DNA of 64,000 nucleotides, from contig CP060501.1 of the NCBI GenBank assembly GCA_024760545.1, positions 2,083,501 through 2,147,500 of the forward strand, read 5' to 3'. The DNA is from Nitrospira sp. (GTDB lineage: Bacteria; Nitrospirota; Nitrospiria; Nitrospirales; Nitrospiraceae). Each line of letters opens with the position of its first letter. Positions within the stretch are counted from its first letter, which is position 1. The notes under the pieces are model-generated. The model had not been told where the DNA came from and searched no databases. It saw only the letters and a program-made list of their open reading frames with translations. The position numbers and the translations under genes were made by a program. This document shows positions 55,451 through 63,649 of the stretch, in pieces.

Positions 55451-55492
55451 AAAGGAGAACTCATCCTTATGAAAGGAGAACTCATCATCATG
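55451..55492 (+). repeat. Tandem duplication of a 21-base binding-site-plus-ATG unit
   Basis: Two 21-base units, 55451-55471 and 55472-55492, that differ at two bases (CTT versus ATC just before the ATG). Each contains AAAGGAG, followed about eleven bases later by an ATG. The duplication therefore gives the LuxR-type gene two in-frame starts, each with its own strong binding site. Confidence 0.8.
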
Positions 55493-55768
55493 GCTAAAGC
55501 GACTGCGAAGCCTAGGCCTCGAAAATCTCTTGCCGACCTTGAACCTCCTCCTCGCGTAAAGCGTCCTGAATCGCTCACGTCACGGGAACAGGAAATCCTG
55601 GAATTGATATGGGCAGGATTTAAGAACAAGGAGATCGGTCAACGCTTGAAGATCAGCGTCAAGACCGTCGAGGCACACCGCGCCAATATGATGAAGAAAA
55701 TGCGGGTATCGAATACGGCTCAATTACTGAAGACCGCCATCCAGGGGGGCGCGCTCAGAGTTCGGTAG
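55490..55768 (+). CDS. Small LuxR-type HTH regulator
   Basis: 92 residues from ATG 55490, or 99 from ATG 55469; both have AAAGGAG upstream. After a basic Pro/Arg-rich N-terminus, the LuxR/GerE helix-turn-helix is complete: SLTSREQEILELIWAGFKN, then the recognition helix SVKTVEAHRANMMKKM. There is no receiver or ligand domain, so it may be constitutive or respond through partners, unlike NarL-type regulators. Its last 14 bases overlap the 3' end of rlmB on the opposite strand. No target can be named. Confidence 0.82.
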   Translation: MAKATAKPRPRKSLADLEPPPRVKRPESLTSREQEILELIWAGFKNKEIGQRLKISVKTVEAHRANMMKKMRVSNTAQLLKTAIQGGALRVR

Positions 55769-56546
55769 CATCGTCCCGGTTCTGGTTACCGGAACGGCGC
55801 TGACGAACCGTTTCGAACAGGACTACCGCGGCGGCTGCCGACACATTCAACGATTGGACCTGGCCTCTCAAAGGAATTCGGATACATTCGTCGCAATGCT
55901 GCAAAACTCCCGGCCGAATGCCTGTTCCCTCACCTCCCAAGACTAGCCCGATGGGTCCTCGCAGATCGACGTCGGTGAATACCTTGTTTGCCGACGGCGT
56001 GACTCCGTAGATCCAGACTCCAGCCGTCTTCAACGACTCGAGCAATCTGCTCAGATTCGTCACACGCGCCACAGGAATGTGATCGATCGCTCCGGCTGAA
56101 GCTTTCGCAACTACCGACGTGAGCCCGGCGGCTCTTCGTTCGGGAACAAATACACCGTGAGCACCGGCTCCCTCCGCCGTCCGAAGCACCGCTCCAAGGT
56201 TGTGTGGGTCTTCTACCCCGTCCAAGATGACCAAGAGCGGCTGCTCATGGCGTTGCGCTGCGCGAGCCAGAATTGAATCCTCCGTCTGATAGGCTTTTGC
56301 CGCGGCAAATGCCACGACGCCTTGGTGCTTGCCATTGGGTATGAGGCGGTCAAGAGCGGTCAGAGGCTGGACATGAATTGGAACATGACGAGATCGAGCC
56401 AGTTGCACCAGATCGGCAAACTGTTTATTGGTCCGAAGAACCAGCACGCGCTGCAATGGCCGGTGACCGGCCTTCAGGGCTTCGCGTACGGTATGGAGGC
56501 CATAGAGAATCTCCTGTCCGTCAGCGTTTCCAGCGGCTGGTGCCAT
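55755..56546 (-). CDS. rlmB: 23S rRNA 2'-O-ribose methyltransferase RlmB / TrmH family
   Basis: 263 residues; the start ATG at 56546 lies 26 bases inside the end of cysS. The N-terminal substrate-binding domain (ILYGLHTVREALKAG) and the SPOUT domain are clear: LDGVEDPHNLGAVLRTAEGAG, then LVLGGEGTGIRP and LNVSAAAAVVLFE. Family members methylate G2251 of 23S rRNA or a tRNA ribose. The C-terminus carries a basic tail (RQRRSGNQNRDD). It is translated with cysS in one run. Confidence 0.9.
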   Translation of the reverse strand: MAPAAGNADGQEILYGLHTVREALKAGHRPLQRVLVLRTNKQFADLVQLARSRHVPIHVQPLTALDRLIPNGKHQGVVAFAAAKAYQTEDSILARAAQRHEQPLLVILDGVEDPHNLGAVLRTAEGAGAHGVFVPERRAAGLTSVVAKASAGAIDHIPVARVTNLSRLLESLKTAGVWIYGVTPSANKVFTDVDLRGPIGLVLGGEGTGIRPGVLQHCDECIRIPLRGQVQSLNVSAAAAVVLFETVRQRRSGNQNRDDATEL

Positions 56547-57987
56547 CCGGTTTGTCCTCGATGATGATTCCTTGAGCTGCGAGCAATTTCCTGATCTCGT
56601 CTGCCCGCATAAAATCTTTCCGACTGCGAGCCTGTTTCCGTTCTATCAGCAGCATTTCAATGTCCGTTTCAGATAGGACCGTTCGAACCGTTGCGGTCTC
56701 CATGGCATTGGCCGACAACGCGTCAGAAGCTGAGTCGTGAAACTGCCACTTGTCCAACCGAAACAACCCCAACAGATTGCCCATGGCGCGAAATTCATCT
56801 CTGGCAATCTGTCGCGCTTTCGTGGAAATCCCCCGATCCAGGAGTTTATTGATGTCGCTTCGCAGTTTCTGAAACTCAGCAACGGCCATCGGTGTATTCA
56901 TGTCGTCATCCATTGCTGCTCTGAAAGAGTTCTTAAAGCGCTGGACCGACTGTTCCAGGTCTCGGTCCGCAACCGAATTCTCATCGGACTCGCCGAGACG
57001 TCCAAAGAGGTCATAGAAACCATTCAGGGCGTTTTTGGCCTCTTTCAATGCTTGATCAGAAAAATCGAGCGGCCCATGGTAATGGGTTGAAAGAAGAAAG
57101 TACCGGAGAATTTCCCCAGTCACCTCTTCCGACCATTCAGATTTCTCGAAGATCTCACGAACCGTGAAGAAATTGCCGAGCGAATTGGACATCTTCTCCT
57201 GATTAATCTGCACGAAGCCGTTGTGCACCCAATAGCGCGCGAATGTTTTCCCCGTTGCGCCGCAAGACTGAGCCATTTCGTTTTCATGGTGGGGGAAAAT
57301 CAGGTCCATTCCGCCGCCATGGATGTCGAAGGTTTCACCGAGATGTTTGATCGACATCGCCGAACATTCGATATGCCAGCCCGGCCGGCCAAGTCCCCAC
57401 GGGCTCGCCCATGCCGGCTCGCCCGGCTTGCTGCTCTTCCACAACGCAAAGTCCATCGGGTGATGTTTTCGTGCATCGACATCCACACGCGCACCGGCTT
57501 GCATGTCTTCGAGTCGTCGTTTTGACAAACGTCCGTATTCGGGATATTTCGAGACTTCAAAATACACATCGCCGTCCACGACGTAGGCCAAACCCTTCCT
57601 AACCAGCGCTTCCGTCAATTGAATGATGTCGGCCATATGCTCAGTGGCCTTCGGCTCTTCCGTCGCCGGCCTGATACCCAACTTTCGCATATCTTCCTGG
57701 TATGCCCGTATGTACTTCGCGGTAACCACATCACAGGAAATACCTTGTTCGTTCGCGCGCTTGATGATCTTGTCGTCCACATCTGTGAAGTTTTTCACGA
57801 AGGTCACGGCATAGCCGCTATATTCCAAGTAACGTCGCAGCACATCAAACACCAATGCACTCCGCGCATGGCCGATATGGCAATAGTCGTAGACCGTTAC
57901 GCCGCAGACATACATGCGGACTTTCTTTGGCTCGATGGGTTCGAAAGGTTCTCGCTTCCGGGTGAGGGTATTGAACAACTTGAGCAT
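56521..57987 (-). CDS. cysS: Cysteinyl-tRNA synthetase
   Basis: 488 residues. Class I signatures: C28 in [16 protein letters not shown] (HIGH motif at 37-40, C28 a zinc ligand), later GWHIECS and HHENEMAQS for the zinc site. The KMSKS loop reads KMSNS here. It charges tRNA-Cys. The ATG at 57987 lies five bases after the DedA stop, with GAGG upstream. The C-terminal anticodon-binding part is at about residues 330-460. Confidence 0.96.
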   Translation of the reverse strand: MLKLFNTLTRKREPFEPIEPKKVRMYVCGVTVYDYCHIGHARSALVFDVLRRYLEYSGYAVTFVKNFTDVDDKIIKRANEQGISCDVVTAKYIRAYQEDMRKLGIRPATEEPKATEHMADIIQLTEALVRKGLAYVVDGDVYFEVSKYPEYGRLSKRRLEDMQAGARVDVDARKHHPMDFALWKSSKPGEPAWASPWGLGRPGWHIECSAMSIKHLGETFDIHGGGMDLIFPHHENEMAQSCGATGKTFARYWVHNGFVQINQEKMSNSLGNFFTVREIFEKSEWSEEVTGEILRYFLLSTHYHGPLDFSDQALKEAKNALNGFYDLFGRLGESDENSVADRDLEQSVQRFKNSFRAAMDDDMNTPMAVAEFQKLRSDINKLLDRGISTKARQIARDEFRAMGNLLGLFRLDKWQFHDSASDALSANAMETATVRTVLSETDIEMLLIERKQARSRKDFMRADEIRKLLAAQGIIIEDKPDGTSRWKR

Positions 57988-57992
57988 ACGGC

Positions 57993-58622
57993 TTAGGCCT
58001 CTGGATTCATACGCCGCTTGGGCCAGTGAGACCAGAGGAAGTACCCTACGGCCAAAGCAAGCACGAGTCCAATTACGATGTCGAATTGATGAAAATAGTC
58101 ACGCAGATGCTCCCACTGTTCCCCCATGCGGAGGCCGATGTAGGCCAGCAGATAGCACCAGGGCAGAGCGCCGACAAAGGTGAAGAGGACGAACCGGGGG
58201 AAATTCATCCTCGCAATGCCCGCCGGAAGCGAAATGAACGTGCGCACAACCGGAAGCATGCGGCTAAAAAAGACAGCGGCCTCGCCGTATTTGGCGAACC
58301 AGCGATCGGCAACATCGAGATCATGATGCGATAGGAGGAAATAGGGCCCATAGCGCTCCGCAAACGGCCTCCCTCCCCACACACCCGCATAGTACGCCAC
58401 GATCGAACCAAGAACATTGCCGACCGCGCCGGCCAGCGTTACTCCCAGCATGGTGAATTCCCCGGTCATCACAAGGTAACCGGAGAAGGGCATGATGATC
58501 TCGCTCGGCAAGGGAATGCACGCACTCTCGACAGCCATGGTAAAGATGATGCCCGCATAGCCGAATTTCGAAATACAGGCAATGATGAATCGGCTCAGCT
58601 CACTGATGACAGCTTCGATCAA
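57993..58622 (-). CDS. DedA family membrane protein
   Basis: 209 residues if the start is TTG 58622, nine bases into the surE-DedA gap; a longer ORF reaches 58715 inside surE. DedA signatures: VESACIPLPSEIIMPFSGYL near residue 30 and RMLPVVRTFISLPAGIARM near residue 115, with about five hydrophobic helices. Bacterial DedA proteins recycle lipid carriers, such as undecaprenyl phosphate, across the inner membrane. The strong GGAGG lies only one base before the TTG, an unusual spacing, so the true start is open. Confidence 0.85.
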   Translation of the reverse strand: MIEAVISELSRFIIACISKFGYAGIIFTMAVESACIPLPSEIIMPFSGYLVMTGEFTMLGVTLAGAVGNVLGSIVAYYAGVWGGRPFAERYGPYFLLSHHDLDVADRWFAKYGEAAVFFSRMLPVVRTFISLPAGIARMNFPRFVLFTFVGALPWCYLLAYIGLRMGEQWEHLRDYFHQFDIVIGLVLALAVGYFLWSHWPKRRMNPEA

Positions 58623-58630
58623 TCCTCCTA

Positions 58631-59443
58631 TCACACACCCGACTCCTCCGTAGGGCCAATGGCAAACCGCGATGCGGATGACCGTGTGACATCGCGTTTG
58701 ATCATCGGCTCCCACGCACGGAACTGATCAAGTACTCCATGGTGAGTACTATCCAAACGGATCGGCGTGATGGAGACAAACCCCTCTTCGATCGCCTCGT
58801 GATCGGCGTCCTTACTGCGACTCCATGATATGCGCTTGCCGGCAATCCAATAATACTTGCGTCCGTGTGGATCAAGCTTCTCGATAATCGGATTATCGAA
58901 TCGCCTGCGGCTGAGGCAGGTGACCCGCACCCCCCTGACTCCCCGTCTCGACCGATCCGGGATATTGACGTTCAGCAGCGTCTCTTCAGGAAGGCCGCGA
59001 GCAAGGATGAGCCGCGCGACACGTACGGCATAGGTGGCACCCACTTCAAAACGGAATTTCTCAGCCCCTTCTTGGGATACCGCCAGGGATGGCACGCCCA
59101 GAATAGTCCCTTCCACTGCCGCGGAAACGGTCCCCGAATACATCACATCATCACCGAGGTTGACACCTTTATTGATGCCGGACACTACGAGGTGAGGCCG
59201 TTTGGGCATGACTTTGAGCAGTGCTAGATTCACACAATCCACCGGTGTCCCATTGACGGAGAAGATACGCGCCGCGACTCGATGGAGTCGCAAGGGTTTG
59301 TGCAGTGTAACCGCATGCGCGACGGCGGTCCGTTCGCGATCCGGAGCCACAACCCACACCTCACCGATCGCGGCAAGAGACTTGGCCAGAACGGCGATTC
59401 CCGGTGAGTGGATCCCGTCATCGTTGGTCACAAGGATGCGCAT
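58631..59443 (-). CDS. surE: 5'/3'-nucleotidase SurE
   Basis: 270 residues. The N-terminal NDDG motif (LVTNDDGIHSPGI, with D8-D9), a central SGINKGVNLGDDVMYSGTVSA and the GTILGVPSLAVS segment are the SurE signature. It removes phosphate from nucleoside monophosphates and polyphosphates and helps stationary-phase survival. It lies 103 bases downstream of the tRNA-Pro gene, after the terminator hairpins, so it is likely transcribed from its own start. The C-terminal 60 residues have diverged from E. coli SurE. Confidence 0.95.
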   Translation of the reverse strand: MRILVTNDDGIHSPGIAVLAKSLAAIGEVWVVAPDRERTAVAHAVTLHKPLRLHRVAARIFSVNGTPVDCVNLALLKVMPKRPHLVVSGINKGVNLGDDVMYSGTVSAAVEGTILGVPSLAVSQEGAEKFRFEVGATYAVRVARLILARGLPEETLLNVNIPDRSRRGVRGVRVTCLSRRRFDNPIIEKLDPHGRKYYWIAGKRISWSRSKDADHEAIEEGFVSITPIRLDSTHHGVLDQFRAWEPMIKRDVTRSSASRFAIGPTEESGV

Positions 59444-59457
59444 GGTCCGCTTTCAAC

Positions 59458-59481
59458 AAAAAGAGCTGCCTGAGGCAGCTC
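59458..59481 (-). terminator. Rho-independent terminator after tRNA-Pro
   Basis: An eight-base-pair stem GAGCTGCC / GGCAGCTC with a three-base loop (59463-59481), followed on the minus strand by TTTTTG (59462-59457). It lies about 65 bases downstream of the tRNA and just before surE, and is the clearest classical terminator in the window. Confidence 0.85.
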
Positions 59482-59489
59482 CGGGGTTG

Positions 59490-59521
59490 GAACTGAGTGA
59501 TACGAGTCCATCACTCAGTTC
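59490..59521 (-). terminator. Second hairpin between tRNA-Pro and the terminator
   Basis: A perfect 12-base-pair stem, GAACTGAGTGAT and its complement, with an eight-base loop. It lies 25 bases beyond the tRNA 3' end and 8 bases before the terminator. It lacks a U-tract of its own, so it may help processing of the tRNA 3' trailer rather than ending transcription. Confidence 0.5.
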
Positions 59522-59546
59522 TCCGCACGCTCAATAGTGGGTAAAC

Positions 59547-59623
59547 TGGTCGGGGCGGCGGGATTTGAACCCACGACCACTCGCACCCCAAGCGAGTGCG
59601 CTACCGGGCTGCGCTACGCCCCG
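59547..59623 (-). tRNA. tRNA-Pro(GGG)
   Basis: 77 bases including an encoded 3' CCA. The acceptor stem is CGGGGCG / CGCCCCG, D stem GCGC / GCGC, anticodon stem CTCGC / GCGAG with loop TTGGGGT (anticodon GGG at 34-36, reading CCC and CCU), and T arm with TTCAAAT. All stems pair fully apart from one G-U in the T stem. It lies between surE and merR, with no gene-internal overlap. Confidence 0.98.
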
Positions 59624-59698
59624 ACATGTTTCTATCTCCGTTGGTTCTCATCCTCGCCTATGATCTCGGATCTCGGCAACCATCGCCGATGACACGCA

Positions 59699-60046
59699 TC
59701 ATGGATGCGATTCGATGATCTTGAGAATAACTTGCAGGTCTCCTCTCAACTTTTTCGCGACGTCCTTGGTACTCAGTTTTCGAGAGGCAGCCCGTCCGCG
59801 ACGGACCCAATACCGCTTTACTCCCTCCAAGGTGTGCCCCTCGTCATAAAGCATCCGCTTGATTTGCAGCACGGTTTCGACGTCCCGTTGAACATAGAGA
59901 CGTTGATTGCCTCGACTCTTCTTGGGTTTCAAAAAGGTGAATTGTGATTCCCAGAAACGGAGCACATACGCGGGAAGCTTCGTTAGCTGACTCACCTCTC
60001 CGATTTTATAGAAAACCTTACTCCCCAGCCTGGGCTCAGTTCCCAT
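59699..60046 (-). CDS. MerR-family transcriptional regulator
   Basis: 115 residues from ATG 60046, with GTGAGG upstream. The winged helix-turn-helix of MerR is intact (YKIGEVSQLTKLPAYVLRFWE, then KSRGNQRLYVQRDVETVLQI). The protein has only a short C-terminal helix and no effector domain, as in the MerR partners of ihfA found in many Gram-negative genomes. Conserved neighbourhood with ihfA and a tRNA-Pro supports a housekeeping role. Targets unknown. Confidence 0.9.
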   Translation of the reverse strand: MGTEPRLGSKVFYKIGEVSQLTKLPAYVLRFWESQFTFLKPKKSRGNQRLYVQRDVETVLQIKRMLYDEGHTLEGVKRYWVRRGRAASRKLSTKDVAKKLRGDLQVILKIIESHP

Positions 60047-60243
60047 GACCGGCCTCACGGTGCGCGTTGTGGTTGTTCAGTGGAGCTGAGCTGATCGTCG
60101 ATCTGTCTGTTATTTTTACGCAGGATGATCAAAAAGATCGCCATTGAGGCCGCAACGAACGAGAAGCCGAGTCGTACCGTGCATCGTACGGTGAGACCTT
60201 GAGTGACGCAAACACGAAGCGGGCGGTCTTTTTCAGCATCCTG

Positions 60244-60519
60244 CTATGAATTGACGTATTTCTTGAACACTTGGCTTGGCCGAAATGTCACGACGCGACG
60301 AGGGGTAATCCCGATTTCTTCTCCAGTCCTCGGGTTTCGTCCCTTACGGGCACCCTTGCTCCGCACAACAAAATTTCCAAACCCGGCAATTTTGACCGAT
60401 TCTCCCTTCTGCAGGACAGACTTGAGCAGATTCAGCACAAACTCCACAATATCAGCCGCTTCATTCTTCGAAATGCCGACCTGCTTGAAAATTTCGTCAG
60501 CGATATCCGCCTTTCTCAT
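60244..60519 (-). CDS. ihfA: Integration host factor alpha subunit (IHF/HU family)
   Basis: 91 residues from ATG 60519, with AGGGGGG upstream. DNA-bending signature: GFGNFVVRSKGARKGRNPRT with the RNPRTG tip that carries the intercalating Pro, and closing ITPRRVVTFRPSQVFK. The helices at the start (ADIADEIFKQVGISKNEAADIVEFV) and the arm sequence match IhfA more than HU or IhfB. It binds and sharply bends DNA at specific sites. It is followed at a distance by merR on the same strand and driven by the promoter at 60599-60627. Confidence 0.92.
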   Translation of the reverse strand: MRKADIADEIFKQVGISKNEAADIVEFVLNLLKSVLQKGESVKIAGFGNFVVRSKGARKGRNPRTGEEIGITPRRVVTFRPSQVFKKYVNS

Positions 60520-60598
60520 GCCACCCCCCTACGTGACCACTGCAACTCACCGCGCTTCAATCTTGCGGACCAACCCCGCAATGCGATGAGTTTTGCTT

Positions 60599-60627
60599 AA
60601 GTTACGTGAGGTTACACAACCTGTCAA
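60599..60627 (-). promoter_or_regulatory. Promoter of ihfA
   Basis: On the minus strand, TTGACA (60627-60622), a 17-base spacer, TAACTT (60604-60599). The -35 box is perfect and the -10 box matches three of six. The start would be near 60592, about 75 bases before the ihfA ATG. It lies in the gap after the cimA stop at 60660. Confidence 0.55.
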
Positions 60628-60659
60628 GAATAAATTTGGCGAATGCTTACGAAAATCAT

Positions 60660-62309
60660 CTAGTCCTTGGCAAGAAGTTTGTACTCGATGCTATCCGCCA
60701 GAGCCTGCCAGGTGGCTTCGATGATGTTCTCCGAGACCCCAACCGTCCCCCATTTATCTTTGTGGTCTCCGGATTCGATCAATACGCGTACCTTTGACTC
60801 AGTCCCTCTATTGGCCGCCAACACACGTACCTTGTAGTCGAGAAGTTTCACCTCTCGAAGTTGCGGGTAGAATTTTTCCAACGCCTTGCGTAATGCATGG
60901 TCGAGGGCGTTTACCGGTCCAGCACCGATGGCTGCCGTATGTTCAACCACTTCACCGACCTTAACCATCACTGTCGCCTCGGAAAGGGGCGTTCCATCTT
61001 CCTGCTTCTTCTCGACGATGACGCGAAACCCAAGCAATTGAAACGAAGGTCTGTGGCTCCCCATCGCCTTCCGCATCAACAGCTCAAACGATCCTTCAGC
61101 GCCTTCGAATTGATAGCCTTGGTTCTCTCGATCCTTCAACGTATGGATCAGTTCATCGACTTTGGCGTGGTTCTTTGAAAGCTTGATGCCGTAAGTTTCG
61201 ATTTTGTCGAGCAGACCGCTCCGTCCTCCGTAGTCAGAAATGAGCATCCGCTGCCGATTACCGACTCGGACCGGATCGACATGTTCATAGGTGGCCGAAT
61301 TCTTGAGCACGGCATGAATGTGCACTCCGCCTTTATGTGCAAACGCGGCATCACCGACATAGGGTTGATGTTTGTTCGGCATCAGATTCGCGATCTCGGT
61401 GACGAAACCTGCAACATCCTTCAGATGGCTCAATCGATCGGTCAGGACAGGATGTTTCATCTTCAACTCTAAATTGGGAATAATCGAACAGAGATTTGCA
61501 TTCCCGCACCGTTCCCCAATCCCATTGATCGTTCCCTGTACCTGCACGATACCGGTCTCGATCGCGACGAGCGAGTTCGCCACCGCCATTTCGCAGTCGT
61601 TATGCGCGTGAATCCCGAGCGGGACCCGACATTCGCGTTGAACCACACGGCAGATCTCTCGGATTTCCCACGGCATCGATCCACCGTTGGTATCGCAGAG
61701 AATCACCCGTTCTGCCCCGGCCTCCACCGCTTTTCTGAGGGTGGTGAGCGCATACTCGGGGTTGGTCTTGTATCCATCGAAGAAATGCTCTGCATCATAG
61801 AACACCCGGCGCCCCTTCCCGCGCAAGTACGCAATGGAATCTGCGATCAATTCTAAGTTCGTTGTCAGCGAGATTCCGAGCGCATCGGTCACGTGCAGCG
61901 ACCAGGTTTTCCCAAAGAGCGTGATCGTTTTTGTCTCGGCGGCAAGCAACGCCTGGAGGTTGGGATCTTTTCGAGCGGTATTGCTGGCTTTCCTGGTCGA
62001 TCCGAACGCGATGACGTCCGCGTGCTTGAGCGGAATGGTCTTGATGATTCTGAAAAACTCAATGTCTTTTGGATTCGCCCCGGGCCAGCCACCCTCGATA
62101 AAATGAACGCCCAGATCATCCAATTTTTGCGCAATGCGGACCTTGTCGTCGGCTGAGAAACTGACGTCCTCCGCCTGGGCTCCGTCGCGCAAGGTGGTGT
62201 CATAGATTTCCAGTAATGCTGTGTGATCCGCAGCCGGTTTTTGCTCAAAAATCGGCTGGTGCTCACGAGAAGCTCGGGGGAAGCGAGGCTGAGATGTTTT
62301 TCGAGCCAT
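60660..62309 (-). CDS. cimA: Citramalate synthase
   Basis: 549 residues. The DRE-TIM core is complete: D37-TTLRDGAQAED, the CDTNGG near residue 220, and HAHNDCEMAVANSL plus GIGERCGNANL. The C-terminal 180 residues form the LeuA regulatory domain (LDYKVRVL, ending in SIEYKLLA). The length and domain order fit (R)-citramalate synthase of the direct isoleucine route from pyruvate and acetyl-CoA, rather than 2-isopropylmalate or homocitrate synthase. Its stop is 141 bases upstream of ihfA, with the ihfA promoter between them, and it follows lysC by about 117 bases. Confidence 0.9.
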   Translation of the reverse strand: MARKTSQPRFPRASREHQPIFEQKPAADHTALLEIYDTTLRDGAQAEDVSFSADDKVRIAQKLDDLGVHFIEGGWPGANPKDIEFFRIIKTIPLKHADVIAFGSTRKASNTARKDPNLQALLAAETKTITLFGKTWSLHVTDALGISLTTNLELIADSIAYLRGKGRRVFYDAEHFFDGYKTNPEYALTTLRKAVEAGAERVILCDTNGGSMPWEIREICRVVQRECRVPLGIHAHNDCEMAVANSLVAIETGIVQVQGTINGIGERCGNANLCSIIPNLELKMKHPVLTDRLSHLKDVAGFVTEIANLMPNKHQPYVGDAAFAHKGGVHIHAVLKNSATYEHVDPVRVGNRQRMLISDYGGRSGLLDKIETYGIKLSKNHAKVDELIHTLKDRENQGYQFEGAEGSFELLMRKAMGSHRPSFQLLGFRVIVEKKQEDGTPLSEATVMVKVGEVVEHTAAIGAGPVNALDHALRKALEKFYPQLREVKLLDYKVRVLAANRGTESKVRVLIESGDHKDKWGTVGVSENIIEATWQALADSIEYKLLAKD

Positions 62310-62426
62310 GGGAAGAAAGGGTATCAGGTCGTCAGGTGGTCTGTCGAGACTGGAACGGATGAGTCTTCCGTGCCTCCCATCAGATAGAATCCTTACGACT
62401 GTAAGCGCCCCATGACGACAAAAGAA

Positions 62427-63644
62427 CTATGCCGCATCGAGATCGAATGCCGAGTGGAGAGATCGCATAGCCAATTCGAGATACTTTTCATCGATGACAC
62501 AAGAAATTTTGATCTCAGAGGTGCTGATCATCATAATGTTGATCCCTTCTCGAGAGAGGACCTCGAACATCTTGGCCGCAACCCCCGAGTGGGACCGCAT
62601 CCCCACTCCGATGAGCGAGACTTTGGCGATTGTTTCGGTCACCGATACTGACTTGGCCTCAATGTCCTTCGCCACTGCCTGAATGATCGGCACAGCGTTC
62701 TTCAGATCGGCACGCGGGACGGTAAAGGAGAGGTCCGTCATGGCTGCCTGGCTGATGTTCTGAATGATCATATCGACATTGATGTGGGCCTCCGCGACAG
62801 GTCCAAAAATCCTGGCGGCAATCCCCGGTTTGTCCGGTACTCCAATGATCGTAATCTTCGCCTGATTGCGATCTCCGGTGACACCGGCGATAGCTGCCGC
62901 TTCCATGTCCACATCTTCCTTCGTCACGAGCGTTCCCTTTCCTGCTTTGAAGCTGGAATTCACCTCGACCGGGACATTGAATTTGGCCGCGAACTCGACC
63001 GATCTCGTTTGGAGAACTTTTGCCCCGAGACTGGCCATTTCCAGCATTTCTTCGTAGGCGATCCTCTCGATCCGTCTCGCCGCAGGGACGATGTTGGGAT
63101 CCGCCGTGTAGACGCCATCCACATCGGTAAAGATAATACACCGGTCGGCTTTCAGAGCCGCTGCCAATGCGACCGCTGAGAGATCAGAACCCCCACGTCC
63201 GAGCGTCGTGACATCCGAGCGCTCATTGATCCCCTGGAATCCAGCCACAATGGGGATCACCCCTTGTTCCAGAGCCTCACGGATGCGATCTGCCGTCACG
63301 CGCGCGATCCGCGCCTTCGTATGTGCGCTATCGGTAATGATCCCGACCTGCCGACCGGTAAAGGACCGGGCATTGATGTCTCGTCCTCGTAATTCCATCG
63401 CCAACAGTGCGATGGTGACTCGTTCTCCCGTTGAAAGCAGCATGTCCAATTCGCGTTCATCGGGAGCGGCCGTCACCGCGTGTGCCAGCTTGATGAGTCG
63501 ATCTGTCTCACCGCTCATCGCGGAGAGCACGACCACGACTCGATTTCCATCCCGCTGTGTCTGAGCCACGCGGTCGGCGACACGATGGATTCGCTCAATC
63601 GTCCCGACCGAAGTCCCGCCGTATTTTTGGACGATCAGCGCCAC
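62427..63644 (-). CDS. lysC: Aspartate kinase
   Basis: 405 residues. The N-terminal catalytic signature [13 protein letters not shown] and the [13 protein letters not shown] and [12 protein letters not shown]-like segments (here [12 protein letters not shown]) are clear. Two ACT domains follow from about residue 265 ([17 protein letters not shown] and [17 protein letters not shown]). It phosphorylates aspartate, the first step to Lys, Thr, Met and diaminopimelate; ACT domains give feedback inhibition. It starts five bases after the stop of apgM, so the two are coupled. Confidence 0.96.
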   Translation of the reverse strand: MALIVQKYGGTSVGTIERIHRVADRVAQTQRDGNRVVVVLSAMSGETDRLIKLAHAVTAAPDERELDMLLSTGERVTIALLAMELRGRDINARSFTGRQVGIITDSAHTKARIARVTADRIREALEQGVIPIVAGFQGINERSDVTTLGRGGSDLSAVALAAALKADRCIIFTDVDGVYTADPNIVPAARRIERIAYEEMLEMASLGAKVLQTRSVEFAAKFNVPVEVNSSFKAGKGTLVTKEDVDMEAAAIAGVTGDRNQAKITIIGVPDKPGIAARIFGPVAEAHINVDMIIQNISQAAMTDLSFTVPRADLKNAVPIIQAVAKDIEAKSVSVTETIAKVSLIGVGMRSHSGVAAKMFEVLSREGINIMMISTSEIKISCVIDEKYLELAMRSLHSAFDLDAA

Positions 63645-63649
63645 GGTCG

